A stretch of 17,320 nucleotides of DNA from an uncultured Selenomonadaceae bacterium (GCA_905236255.1 CAJOPK010000118.1:1-17320), one strand, 5' to 3'; positions 6,637 to 13,646 are shown, counted from the first letter of the stretch. The notes: generated from the sequence alone by a model not told the origin. Made by a program: numbers and translations.

Positions 6637-8043
6637 TTATCTGCCCTTTGAACTTTCGCCGCGCACGGGAGCCGAATAATCATCGTCCGGAGAATTTTCC
6701 GGAATTGTCCTGCGTTCTATCGTCGGCTGCGAATTTGACCGGGAAGTTGAGCGCGACGAAGAAGTATTGTCGGAATTTTTGTACCCGTAATTTTCTCCGG
6801 AATAAGAACTTGAGTTGCGTCTTTCGGAATCGCCGGAAGTTGAAGAGGATTCGTTCGAATAAGAATTGCGTCGTCTTTCGGAAGAATCATCGGAATTGTT
6901 ATAACTTCTGCGCGAATTGCCGGAAGAATTTGATGAATAACTGCGAACCGCCCTGCCGACGTTTTCGTCACCTTCGCGAGTGTCGCGTGCTTCGGAAGGA
7001 ATGGAACGCTTGTATTCGGTCGCCGCCTTCTCAAATTTTTCTTTGAGATTGGGATCAATCGTAATTCCGAGTGCTTCCGCAACCGACATTCGGAGCTGTT
7101 CAACGTCCGGAATCCAATAACTTACTCCGTCAATGTACATGGGTTTTCCCGGAACCATAGCCGTATCCAATCCGTTTTGATGTGCTTCCTTCAAAGTGCC
7201 GGCAAGTTCCAAAAGTTCCCGGAAAGTCATATCCGTTTCAACCGCATCGATAACTTCGCGAATAATCGCCGGTATGCGCGGAATTATTTCGGGGGAAGTG
7301 ATTTTTGCCATGCAGGCGGACATAAATTCCTGTTGCCGGCGTACACGTCCTATATCGCCCTCTTCGTCACGATAGCGCACATAAGTAACCGCCGTTCCGC
7401 CGTCCATGTGCTGTTCGCCGGGATAAAGATCTATAATAAGACCGCCGTCGTCGTCCCAAGGATCTTCGTAATACATTCTCTTTTCGACGTTGATGTCAAT
7501 TCCGTCAATGGCATCAATTATTTTGACAAAGCTGCGGGTATTGATTATGACATAGTGATCTATATCCACGCCGAGAAAACTTTCGACGGTCGCTTCGGTC
7601 ATGGGTTCTCCGCCGTGTGCAAAGGCGGCATTTATTTTATCGTAGCCGCGCCCGGCAAGTTTTACGCGGGTATCGCGGGGAATGGAAAGCAACGTCGCCC
7701 GATCCGAGTCGGGATCTATCGTCGCTATCATCAAAGTATCCGAACGTCCGATATCGTCTTTGCGAACGTCCACACCCATTATCAAAACCGTCGTCTTGTC
7801 CTTAATCTTCAGCAAATCTTCTTCGGGAATCGGTCGAACAATTTCTTTTTTGGTGACCGGATCTTTTTTCGAGCCGCCGCCGAAAATTGTGGAAGATGCA
7901 ACCATTGCGCCGGCAACTGCGGCAACAAGAAAGCAAACGAGCAACAACATTACCGGCCAAATACTGCGTTGTTTACGTCGATTGCGCGGCGGAATACCGG
8001 AATTTTCCAAAGAAACACATCCCATCAAAAAAATTTTTTTCAT
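6637..8043 (-). CDS. LytR-CpsA-Psr (LCP) family cell-wall ligase with Ser/Arg/Asn-rich tail
   Basis: LCP enzymes transfer undecaprenyl-linked glycopolymers to peptidoglycan outside the cytoplasmic membrane. The protein has a basic cytoplasmic N-terminus (RNRRKQR near 20-26), one membrane helix (about 29-50), and an LCP domain from about 84 to 245. Motifs are GRSDTLMI (99-106), SIPRDTRV (120-127) and YVRYRDEEGDIGRVRRQQEF (221-240), which contain the Asp and Arg residues that bind pyrophosphate. From about residue 350 to 468 the tail is low complexity, rich in Ser, Arg, Asn, Asp and Tyr. The start is uncertain. The ATG at 8043 lies only about nine bases from the predicted transcription start and lacks a ribosome site. 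An ATG at 8025 or a TTG at 8010 would keep the membrane helix. The gene stands alone with its own promoter. Confidence 0.92.
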   Translation of the reverse strand: MKKIFLMGCVSLENSGIPPRNRRKQRSIWPVMLLLVCFLVAAVAGAMVASSTIFGGGSKKDPVTKKEIVRPIPEEDLLKIKDKTTVLIMGVDVRKDDIGRSDTLMIATIDPDSDRATLLSIPRDTRVKLAGRGYDKINAAFAHGGEPMTEATVESFLGVDIDHYVIINTRSFVKIIDAIDGIDINVEKRMYYEDPWDDDGGLIIDLYPGEQHMDGGTAVTYVRYRDEEGDIGRVRRQQEFMSACMAKITSPEIIPRIPAIIREVIDAVETDMTFRELLELAGTLKEAHQNGLDTAMVPGKPMYIDGVSYWIPDVEQLRMSVAEALGITIDPNLKEKFEKAATEYKRSIPSEARDTREGDENVGRAVRSYSSNSSGNSRRSYNNSDDSSERRRNSYSNESSSTSGDSERRNSSSYSGENYGYKNSDNTSSSRSTSRSNSQPTIERRTIPENSPDDDYSAPVRGESSKGR

Positions 8044-8058
8044 TCAAAAACTGCGGGC

Positions 8059-8087
8059 ATTATAACACAAACTTTGAAAAATTTTAA
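8059..8087 (-). promoter_or_regulatory. Promoter of the LCP gene with upstream A-tracts
   Basis: On the minus strand TTAAAA (8087-8082) and TATAAT (8064-8059) are separated by 17 bases, and TG one base before TATAAT makes it an extended -10. Three GAAAAATTTT-type A/T tracts, one overlapping the -35 and two further upstream to 8117, may act as an UP element or bend. Confidence 0.65.
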
Positions 8088-8140
8088 TCATCGTGAAAAA
8101 TTTTTGAAAAATTTTTTCGTCGCCCGGATAAATTTTCCCG

Positions 8141-8165
8141 AAAAAAAATCCGACCGGAGTCGGAT
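8141..8165 (-). terminator. Rho-independent terminator after ptsI
   Basis: ATCCGAC and GTCGGAT form a perfect 7-bp stem around a 4-base loop, followed on the minus strand by a run of eight T. It lies about 40 bases after the ptsI stop and clearly separates the PTS genes from the LCP gene. Confidence 0.92.
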
Positions 8166-8202
8166 AATCAAATTTATGTTTATTAGAAAGGTCGTATCAA
8201 AA

Positions 8203-9909
8203 TCAGATTTCAAGTTTGGAAAGGTATTCTTTGATTTCGTCGCCGTCTTCCATTTCCATTACTTTGTCGAGAATTTCCTTCGCCTGAAGTGAAGTAATTT
8301 TGCGGATTTTCTCTTTGACGCGCGGAATTGAAGGCGCACTCATGGAAAGTTCTTTGATTCCCATGGCAAGGAGAAGAATTGCCGCATTGGGATCGGATGC
8401 CATTTCGCCGCACATACCCGCCCATTTGCCTTCTTTGTTTGCGGATTCGATTGTACGTTTGATAAGACGGAGAACCGCCGGATTGAAGTGGTTGTAAAGG
8501 TAAGAAATTTGAGCGTTGCCGCGATCAACCGCCAAAGTATATTGGACAAGGTCATTCGTGCCGATTGAGAAGAAGTCCACATATTTTGCAAGGATCGGGG
8601 TCATTACCGCCGCCGCCGGAGTTTCGACCATGATGCCGACTTGAACGTCATCGGAATAGTCTTTTCCTTCGCTTGCAAGTTCGCGTTTTGCTTTCTCAAC
8701 CATTTCTTTTGCGGCAAGAAATTCCTGAACATTTATAACCATCGGGAACATGATCGCCGCTTTACCGAATTTGCCGGCGCGCAGAATTGCTTTGAGCTGC
8801 GGCATAAAGAGGTCTTCGCGTTTGAGGCTGATACGAATTGCACGATAACCCAAGAACGGATTTTCTTCTTCACCGACTTGAATGTAAGGCAACGGTTTGT
8901 CGCCGCCGATGTCCATTGTGCGAATTACGCAGAGATTTCCGTTACATTTTTCGACGGCAGCTTTATATTCTTTGAACTGATCTTCTTCTTTCGGAACGTC
9001 GCTTTTGCCCATAAAGACAAATTCGGAGCGGAAAAGTCCGACACCCTGCGCGCCGAAACCGTTTGCCGCGTCAACGTCTGCGGGAGACCCGATATTTGCA
9101 ACGAGATCGACTTCCGCGCCGTCCAAAGTTTTCGCCGGAAGAGTTTTGAGGGTTGCATAATATGCTTTGAGTTCTTCCTGCTTTTTGATTTTTTCGTCGT
9201 AACTCTTGCGTTCTTCCGCGCTGGGACGAATGAGGATTTCGCCGGTGCCGCCGTCCAAAATTGCGGGATCGCCGTTTGCCATTTGATCTATGCCGTCACC
9301 CACGCCGACAACCGTCGGAATTGCGCGGGTCTTTGCAATAATAACGGCGTGCGCGGTCGTGGAACCTGCGCCGAGAATAACGCCGGCAATTTTGTCTGTG
9401 GGAAGTCCGGCAATGACTGAAGGTTCGATTTCTTTACCGGCAACGATAACTTTTCCGGCAATTTCCGGCTCTTTGATTCCGAGCAAATATTTTGCGATAC
9501 GTTTTCCGACATCGCGCATATCGACCGCACGACCTCTGAAATATTCGTCCTCCATCGCTTCAAACATTTGCGCGCTGGCTTCGTAAACATTGAGAACGGC
9601 AACCGGTGCACTGTCAACTTTTTCAAATTCTTCTTCGATCTTTTCGCTTACGCCGGGATCGACGACCAAAAGACGATGCGCTTCAAGGATGCCGGCCTGC
9701 TCTTTAAGACCTTTTTCTTGAAAATCTTCAATGCTCTTCTGAAGATTTTCGGCAACTTTTACGAGCGCGTCCGCCGCTTTTTTCTTTTCGTCGGCTTTTT
9801 TGCCGGGTTTGTAATTTACGATGAAACTGTCGAGATTCTGACCCGCAAGCAAAATGGTACCTACCGCGATACCGGAAATTACGCCTTTACCTTTGATTTT
9901 CTCTGCCAT
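8203..9909 (-). CDS. ptsI: Phosphoenolpyruvate-protein phosphotransferase (PTS enzyme I)
   Basis: Enzyme I takes phosphate from PEP and passes it to HPr in the cytoplasm, driving PTS sugar uptake. The 568 residues match the usual 570-575. In order: the N-terminal HPr-binding helical region (ILEAHRLLVVDP at 74-85), the phosphohistidine domain with STTAHAVIIAKTR (183-195, active His187), GLFRSEFVFM (291-300), TMDIGGDKPLPY (331-342), GTNDLVQYTLAVDRGN (450-465) and GMCGEMASD (498-506, catalytic Cys500). All catalytic residues appear present. The ATG at 9909 has GGAGG eight bases upstream (9918-9922). The frame stays open to 10068, but that extension overlaps ptsH in another frame and is not coding. 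It follows ptsH by 80 bases that contain an attenuator-like hairpin. Confidence 0.98.
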   Translation of the reverse strand: MAEKIKGKGVISGIAVGTILLAGQNLDSFIVNYKPGKKADEKKKAADALVKVAENLQKSIEDFQEKGLKEQAGILEAHRLLVVDPGVSEKIEEEFEKVDSAPVAVLNVYEASAQMFEAMEDEYFRGRAVDMRDVGKRIAKYLLGIKEPEIAGKVIVAGKEIEPSVIAGLPTDKIAGVILGAGSTTAHAVIIAKTRAIPTVVGVGDGIDQMANGDPAILDGGTGEILIRPSAEERKSYDEKIKKQEELKAYYATLKTLPAKTLDGAEVDLVANIGSPADVDAANGFGAQGVGLFRSEFVFMGKSDVPKEEDQFKEYKAAVEKCNGNLCVIRTMDIGGDKPLPYIQVGEEENPFLGYRAIRISLKREDLFMPQLKAILRAGKFGKAAIMFPMVINVQEFLAAKEMVEKAKRELASEGKDYSDDVQVGIMVETPAAAVMTPILAKYVDFFSIGTNDLVQYTLAVDRGNAQISYLYNHFNPAVLRLIKRTIESANKEGKWAGMCGEMASDPNAAILLLAMGIKELSMSAPSIPRVKEKIRKITSLQAKEILDKVMEMEDGDEIKEYLSKLEI

Positions 9910-9940
9910 AAATTTACCCTCCACGAACAGTAACCGATAC

Positions 9941-9969
9941 AAAAATAGGAGGCGGTATGAACCCCCTCC
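9941..9969 (-). terminator. Attenuator-like hairpin between ptsH and ptsI
   Basis: On the minus strand GGAGG-G-GGT-TCAT-ACC-G-CCTCC folds into 8 base pairs with one internal G-G mismatch and a 4-base loop, followed by TATTTTT. This resembles a leaky intrinsic terminator. It lies within the ptsH-ptsI spacer and could lower ptsI relative to ptsH, or stabilise the 3' end of a ptsH-only message. Confidence 0.6.
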
Positions 9970-9989
9970 GGAGAATTTTGGCGGAGTTC

Positions 9990-10256
9990 TTACTCTTCGC
10001 CGAATTTGGAATCGACAAGCTCTTTCAATGCATTGACGGCTTCCGCTTCGTCGGGACCGTCCGCGCAAATGGTAATTTCCGTGCCTTTGACCAAGCCCAT
10101 GCTCATGATCATGAGAATGGATTTCGCGTCAACGGTCTTGCCCTTCGCTTTGATCTGGACTTTGGATTTGAATTTTGTTGCGGTCTGAACGAATACCGAT
10201 GCCGGACGAGCGTGGATACCGGTTTTGTTTTCAATCGTGGTTGTTGCTTCAGTCAT
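9990..10256 (-). CDS. ptsH: Phosphocarrier protein HPr
   Basis: HPr carries phosphate from enzyme I to sugar-specific EIIA domains. In 88 residues the protein has the active site TGIHARPAS with His15, and the regulatory site DAKSILMIMSMG with Ser46, which is the target of HPr kinase/phosphorylase. Ser46 with this context suggests catabolite control of the Firmicute type, although HprK and CcpA genes are not in the window. The C-terminal helix (DEAEAVNALKELV) is typical. The ATG at 10256 has GAGAGG seven bases upstream. It is the first gene of the ptsHI unit. A likely -10 (TAAAAT, 10316-10311) lies about 55 bases upstream, and a hairpin-like spacer follows. Confidence 0.98.
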   Translation of the reverse strand: MTEATTTIENKTGIHARPASVFVQTATKFKSKVQIKAKGKTVDAKSILMIMSMGLVKGTEITICADGPDEAEAVNALKELVDSKFGEE

Positions 10257-10310
10257 TAAAAATCCTCTCCAATCTTTTTAAACGATTAACGTCTTCTGCC
10301 TTTTCGGCAA

Positions 10311-10316
10311 ATTTTA
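10311..10316 (-). promoter_or_regulatory. Possible -10 element for ptsHI
   Basis: TAAAAT on the minus strand, preceded by TGCA, lies 55 bases before the ptsH ATG. Only weak -35 candidates (TTCAAT at 19 bases) are seen. A small hairpin TGCC-GAAAA-GGCA follows in the leader. No cre-like site was recognised. Confidence 0.3.
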
Positions 10317-10402
10317 TGCAGGGTTTATTCGCCGAATTGAAAAGTGTTCCTGCCCGTATGCAAAAAAAAATAAAAAATTTTTTGACAATTTTCCGGCGGG
10401 AA

Positions 10403-11242
10403 TTATTTTTTGTCTTTTTCTTTTACGTCTTCCTTCGGTTTTAAAATTCTCTTTTGCGCGTATTTCCCGACATGATCCGCAATAACTTCAGCCGCGTCGA
10501 TGATTGATTTTTGCCAAGCCTCGTCCGCCGCCGTTTCATAGCCTTTGTGTGGCTTGCGATGTTTGACGGACTGACCGATTAAATTTCTCTGCCACAAAAT
10601 CATATTGTTTTCGACTTCCGCAAATTGCAAATTGACCGCCGTCCCGAAAACGGTTTTCTTTGATGAGAAAAATCCGGGAAAACCGACACCGAATCCGAAA
10701 TGACCGCCGCCGCCGATTTCCGTTCCGATTCCGATTGAGTCGCCGCCGACTTTTTTTGTCGTGCCGAGTGCCAATATATTGCAACGGACAACATATTGAA
10801 CGCCCAAATTTTTATAAAAATCCCGGTCGAGTTCTGCACCAAAATCTTTTTTGAATGTTATATCGGTGGTATCGAATACAAGCGAATCACCGAAAAGATC
10901 GACGGACTTTTTGTCGGCAACGTGTTTTTCGGCGGCATCTTTCAATTCGGAATTTTTTTCGACTTCTTCAAGGTTACCGGATTTTTCGCCGGTCGGTTCG
11001 TCTTTTGAAGTTTCGATTATGACAAAAATTTTTTGTTTGTCGAATGTTTCGATTAAATGTTTTTTCAATTCTTCGGCGGTTCCGAGCTCTTGAAATCTTG
11101 TTTCGTCGGAAACTTCAAATGCGATTTTTATTCTCTCTTCCGGCGGAATTTCCGGATTTTTCTTTTTGGACTTTGCCGCCGTCGTCCCGGTCAAAAGCAG
11201 AATCAATGCCAAGAATATCGGCAGAAATTTATTTATCTTCAC
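10403..11242 (-). CDS. Hypothetical secreted protein, possibly CsgG-like
   Basis: The 279-residue protein has a signal peptide (hydrophobic core about 6-19, likely cleavage after TTAA at 23) and no lipobox Cys. The mature part begins basic and then shows RIKIAFEVSDETRFQELG (37-54) and a strand-rich core. A Gly-rich stretch (about 166-190) lies before an AVNLQFAEVENNMILWQRNL segment (202-221). The order of an LGVQYVVRCNI-like strand, a Gly-rich turn and a description of a variable converted to output (LQFAEVENNMILW) resembles CsgG and related envelope proteins, but the match is weak and I do not assign it. A charged Lys/Asp tail ends the protein. The start is GTG, with GGAAAG six bases upstream. 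The gap to the condensation-like gene is 51 bases without a clear terminator, so cotranscription is likely. Confidence 0.7.
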   Translation of the reverse strand: MKINKFLPIFLALILLLTGTTAAKSKKKNPEIPPEERIKIAFEVSDETRFQELGTAEELKKHLIETFDKQKIFVIIETSKDEPTGEKSGNLEEVEKNSELKDAAEKHVADKKSVDLFGDSLVFDTTDITFKKDFGAELDRDFYKNLGVQYVVRCNILALGTTKKVGGDSIGIGTEIGGGGHFGFGVGFPGFFSSKKTVFGTAVNLQFAEVENNMILWQRNLIGQSVKHRKPHKGYETAADEAWQKSIIDAAEVIADHVGKYAQKRILKPKEDVKEKDKK

Positions 11243-11293
11243 TTATAACTTTCCACCTTTCCATCTTTTCACATTGCAAACCTTTCCGCTTCA

Positions 11294-13126
11294 TCAAGCC
11301 ATAATCCAAAGTTTTTGATACTTCTCCATTTGTTGCAGTGCATGAAGTGCAACATTCATGGCAATTTGCGAATGATTGACCAAAGCAGATTTAACTTTTT
11401 CGAGCGGAATGGTAAGCAAAACGGCTCTTTCGGTCAAAACTTCCGCCGAAATTTTTGTGCGGCGTTTCGGGAGCAGAACGGTATCGTTAATCCAACCGTT
11501 GTGTTTCATTATGTCAAGGGTATTGTACCAGCCGTCGCCGGTATCGACATTTCGGGCAACTTTCCCTTCAACGACAAAGACAAAATTTTTGTCAAAAATT
11601 TCTCCGGAAATTCTGTCACCTTCAAAATGCGTGTGTATTTCGGAATAACTCGCAAACAGATCGACGGTGCCGGCATCTTCGCCCTGCAAAAGAGGAAGTG
11701 TGAGAATGAAATCGCGAATACGTTTTTGAAGTTCGGCACGGGCAATTTTATCCTCATTCATGAAGGCTTCAATCCTATTTTCAACATCTTCGTTGAATTT
11801 CTTGATCGGGGAATTCCAATTAAGAATCATTTGTTGCAAGACCAAAGTAAAAATATTGCTTAAAATGTCACCGAAATCGGCGGTAAAACTGTTTTTGTCG
11901 TAATTGAAAGTGACCGCCATACTTCGCGGCGAAAAATCGAAATACAAGCCGAGTTTCATTCCGTGCGCGTCCCAAGAATTTTTGAAAACTTCCGCACTTT
12001 CGGCAGTTACCTTCGTTCCAAAAAAATCCAACGAATTTTCTTCCGCATCGCGAAAAGTCAGGAAGTGATTAAGAATTTTTTTGTCGTGTTCGAGATCATC
12101 GGAAAGATTTCGCCAATCAAAACTCCCGTAAGACCTTGAAATTATAAGCTGTTTAAATTGCGCCTTGACAATATCTTCGACGGTTTGACCGTCGGCCAAA
12201 TTCACGCGTATCGGTATCATATTCAAAACGGGACTGCCGCCCGTCGGGTTGCGAACTTGAATAAGACGACCGAAAGCAACGTCACCGCTTACGTTGTCGC
12301 TTTGCAGAAAAAATCCCCAAGCCGCCTGCAAAATCGCGCTCAACATCATATTGTTTGATTGAGATTTTCCGCGCAATTCGGAAATAATATCCGCCGGAAT
12401 TTCCGTACGATAAACCTTTTGAGTAAAAGACCCGTTGTAAGGTTTTGAATACGGCAACTTGACGGACGGCGGAAAATTTTTTAAAACTTTGCTCCAATAA
12501 TCCCGGACATTTTGTTCAATGGAGCGGTTGACCTGCGGGTATTTCATACCGTTGACCGGTTGAAAAGATTCCGTACCGGTGAAAGATGCGAAAAAGTTTT
12601 TCGCGTCAAAACACCAAGACAAATATTGCGGCATTGTGACCAACACGGCAAATTCTTCTTCGGAATAAGAGAAAACGGAAAATCGTACCAGCCAATCATG
12701 CTTGAGATCAAAATCGCGGCGCATATCCGCATCGGTTACCTTTCGGAAAAAATCGTTAATTTCGTCCGGCTCAATTTTGATCTTGTTAAAATTTATTTCC
12801 GGATTGGCAGCGCGTTCCGAAAAAATAATCTTAACCGTTCGTCTGCCGACGCTGCAATAATTTGCACGAAGGTCTTCCGTTTCTTTCAAGAGATTTCTTA
12901 CGGCACGGGTAAAGGACGCGGGCGTAACATTCCCCTTGACTTTATAAAGCATCTGTACGAAATAATGCGGCGACATAAAATCCGGGTGGTCAAAGAATTT
13001 TTCTTCGTATTCGTTTAACTCTTTGACTTTTTCGACCAAATTCGGCGCGTATACCGTTGTTGTCGTGTTAAATTGTCTGCCGTAAATCTGTTCCAAAATT
13101 CTTTGTTCATCGGCGGTAAGTTGCAA
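11294..13126 (-). CDS. NRPS condensation-like domain fused to a cyclic-nucleotide-binding-like domain
   Basis: The 610-residue protein is not a known named gene. Residues about 45-445 have the order of an NRPS condensation domain: an N-terminal acceptor-like segment, YWSKVL (210-215), SAILQAAWGFFLQ (263-275), GDVAFGRLIQVRNP (281-294) and NMIPIRVNL (302-310). The expected HHxxxDG motif reads LSWCFDA (169-175), so both His are missing and normal peptide-bond catalysis is unlikely. Residues about 473-605 resemble a cNMP-binding beta-barrel: VFVVEGKVAR (516-525), GWINDTVLLPKRRTKISAE (544-562) and VLLTIPLEKV (569-578), but the usual GE of the phosphate-binding cassette is ND. The start is TTG, with a strong GGGGGG site seven bases upstream; no other early start exists. 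It follows the STAS gene by 33 bases. Domain names are inferred by eye. Confidence 0.75.
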   Translation of the reverse strand: MQLTADEQRILEQIYGRQFNTTTTVYAPNLVEKVKELNEYEEKFFDHPDFMSPHYFVQMLYKVKGNVTPASFTRAVRNLLKETEDLRANYCSVGRRTVKIIFSERAANPEINFNKIKIEPDEINDFFRKVTDADMRRDFDLKHDWLVRFSVFSYSEEEFAVLVTMPQYLSWCFDAKNFFASFTGTESFQPVNGMKYPQVNRSIEQNVRDYWSKVLKNFPPSVKLPYSKPYNGSFTQKVYRTEIPADIISELRGKSQSNNMMLSAILQAAWGFFLQSDNVSGDVAFGRLIQVRNPTGGSPVLNMIPIRVNLADGQTVEDIVKAQFKQLIISRSYGSFDWRNLSDDLEHDKKILNHFLTFRDAEENSLDFFGTKVTAESAEVFKNSWDAHGMKLGLYFDFSPRSMAVTFNYDKNSFTADFGDILSNIFTLVLQQMILNWNSPIKKFNEDVENRIEAFMNEDKIARAELQKRIRDFILTLPLLQGEDAGTVDLFASYSEIHTHFEGDRISGEIFDKNFVFVVEGKVARNVDTGDGWYNTLDIMKHNGWINDTVLLPKRRTKISAEVLTERAVLLTIPLEKVKSALVNHSQIAMNVALHALQQMEKYQKLWIMA

Positions 13127-13159
13127 GAAAGTTCCCCCCTTTTCACAAGGCAGAAAAAA

Positions 13160-13459
13160 TTATCTTTCAATGTCGATCATATCGCTAAATCCGGTCATTT
13201 CAAAGACTTCGTAAACTTCGTCGGAAATATTTTTGATGACAAGGCTGCCCTGTTTGTTCATTCTCTTTTGCGCGACCAAAATTGTACGCAATCCGGCGGA
13301 AGAAACGTAATCCAAAGATGCGAAATCGAAAATCAATTCCTTAACGCCGTTCAAAGATGCGTTAAGTTCCTTCTCCAAACCGGGCGCGGCAACCGCGTCC
13401 AATCTGCCCTTCAAAGTGATTGTAAGTTTATCTCCCTCAGAATTTTTGATTATCTCCAT
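13160..13459 (-). CDS. STAS domain protein, anti-sigma factor antagonist (SpoIIAA-like)
   Basis: The 99-residue protein is a single STAS domain: an N-terminal strand pair (LTITLKGRLD, 12-21), LIFDFASLDYVSSAGLRTIL (42-61), which holds the phosphorylatable Ser pair 53/54, and a C-terminal VYEVFEMTGFSDMIDI (82-97). Such proteins bind an anti-sigma or anti-target kinase when unphosphorylated. Neither a kinase (RsbW/SpoIIAB-like) nor a phosphatase gene is visible here, so the partner is outside the window or not a sigma system. The ATG at 13459 has AAAGGAG ten bases upstream; a 16-codon N-terminal extension to 13507 would run into the promoter and is rejected. It is the first gene of an operon with the condensation-like protein. 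Confidence 0.93.
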   Translation of the reverse strand: MEIIKNSEGDKLTITLKGRLDAVAAPGLEKELNASLNGVKELIFDFASLDYVSSAGLRTILVAQKRMNKQGSLVIKNISDEVYEVFEMTGFSDMIDIER

Positions 13460-13492
13460 GTCAGAAAAACTCCTTTCAAATTTGTATGGTTT

Positions 13493-13520
13493 ATTATACA
13501 GGAACAAACGAATTTTTCAA
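13493..13520 (-). promoter_or_regulatory. Promoter of the STAS/condensation-like operon
   Basis: On the minus strand TTGAAA (13520-13515) and TATAAT (13498-13493) are 16 bases apart, 34 bases before the STAS ATG. This is the best vegetative-type promoter in the window. The long inverted repeat at 13527-13572 begins seven bases upstream of the -35, so a regulator bound there could touch RNA polymerase. Confidence 0.75.
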
Positions 13521-13526
13521 TTAAAT

Positions 13527-13572
13527 TGTGTCAATTCCTTTTCCGGTTTTAACCGGGAGAAGAATTGACACA
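13527..13572. repeat. Near-perfect 46-nt inverted repeat, with a third half-copy at 13633-13643
   Basis: The arms TGTGTCAATTC and GAATTGACACA are perfect over 11 bp. Pairing continues inward with one C-A mismatch and two G-T wobbles to CCGGTT/AACCGG, so about 22 bp form a hairpin with a 2-base turn. The base pair 13526-13573 extends it further. A third copy of the arm, GATTGACACAA, lies at 13633-13643 in the same orientation as the right arm. No T-run follows on either strand, which argues against a simple terminator. Confidence 0.85.
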
Positions 13573-13599
13573 AAAAACAAGCAAAAAAGCGTGCTTCGA

Positions 13600-13627
13600 T
13601 AAAAAACCGGACGGTTAAATCCGCCCG
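13600..13627 (-). terminator. Rho-independent terminator after the 85-residue protein
   Basis: On the minus strand CGGGCGG and CCGTCCG pair over seven positions (one G-T wobble) around a 6-base loop, followed by G and six T. It ends the glycosyltransferase-NfeD unit. A second, weaker AAGC/GCTT hairpin with its own T-run follows at 13572-13596. Confidence 0.75.
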
Positions 13628-13646
13628 ATCAAGATTGACACAAATT

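Noticed and set aside
7177..8292. Plus-strand open frame of 371 codons
   Set aside because: It lies antisense to the LCP gene, runs past its promoter and terminator region, and has no ribosome site or recognisable domain. Its length follows from the codon use of the real gene.
8641..9420. Plus-strand open frame of 259 codons
   Set aside because: It is antisense to the catalytic core of ptsI, and its product is rich in Phe and Cys with no family pattern.
9910..10068. N-terminal extension of enzyme I
   Set aside because: The extension is Arg-rich, overlaps ptsH and the intercistronic hairpin, and the ATG at 9909 has a strong ribosome site and matches the family start.
10361..10402. Terminator after the 279-residue secreted protein
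   Set aside because: The region is A/T-rich with a 12-base AAAAAATTTTTT palindrome and a long T-run on the minus strand, but no GC-containing stem of useful length was found.
10257..10402. Riboswitch or cre site upstream of ptsH
   Set aside because: Only one 4-bp hairpin and a possible -10 are visible; no conserved riboswitch core or cre-like palindrome was found.
11243..11293. Terminator or promoter between the condensation-like gene and the secreted protein
   Set aside because: Only GGAAAGGT direct repeats are seen. There is no stem and no convincing promoter.
13527..13572. Simple terminator
   Set aside because: The hairpin is strong, but neither strand has a T-run directly after it, and a better terminator for the upstream gene lies at 13600-13627.
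13526..13643. CRISPR array or integron attC site
   Set aside because: Only three arm copies with unequal spacing and mixed orientation are present, with no spacers and no cas or integrase gene.
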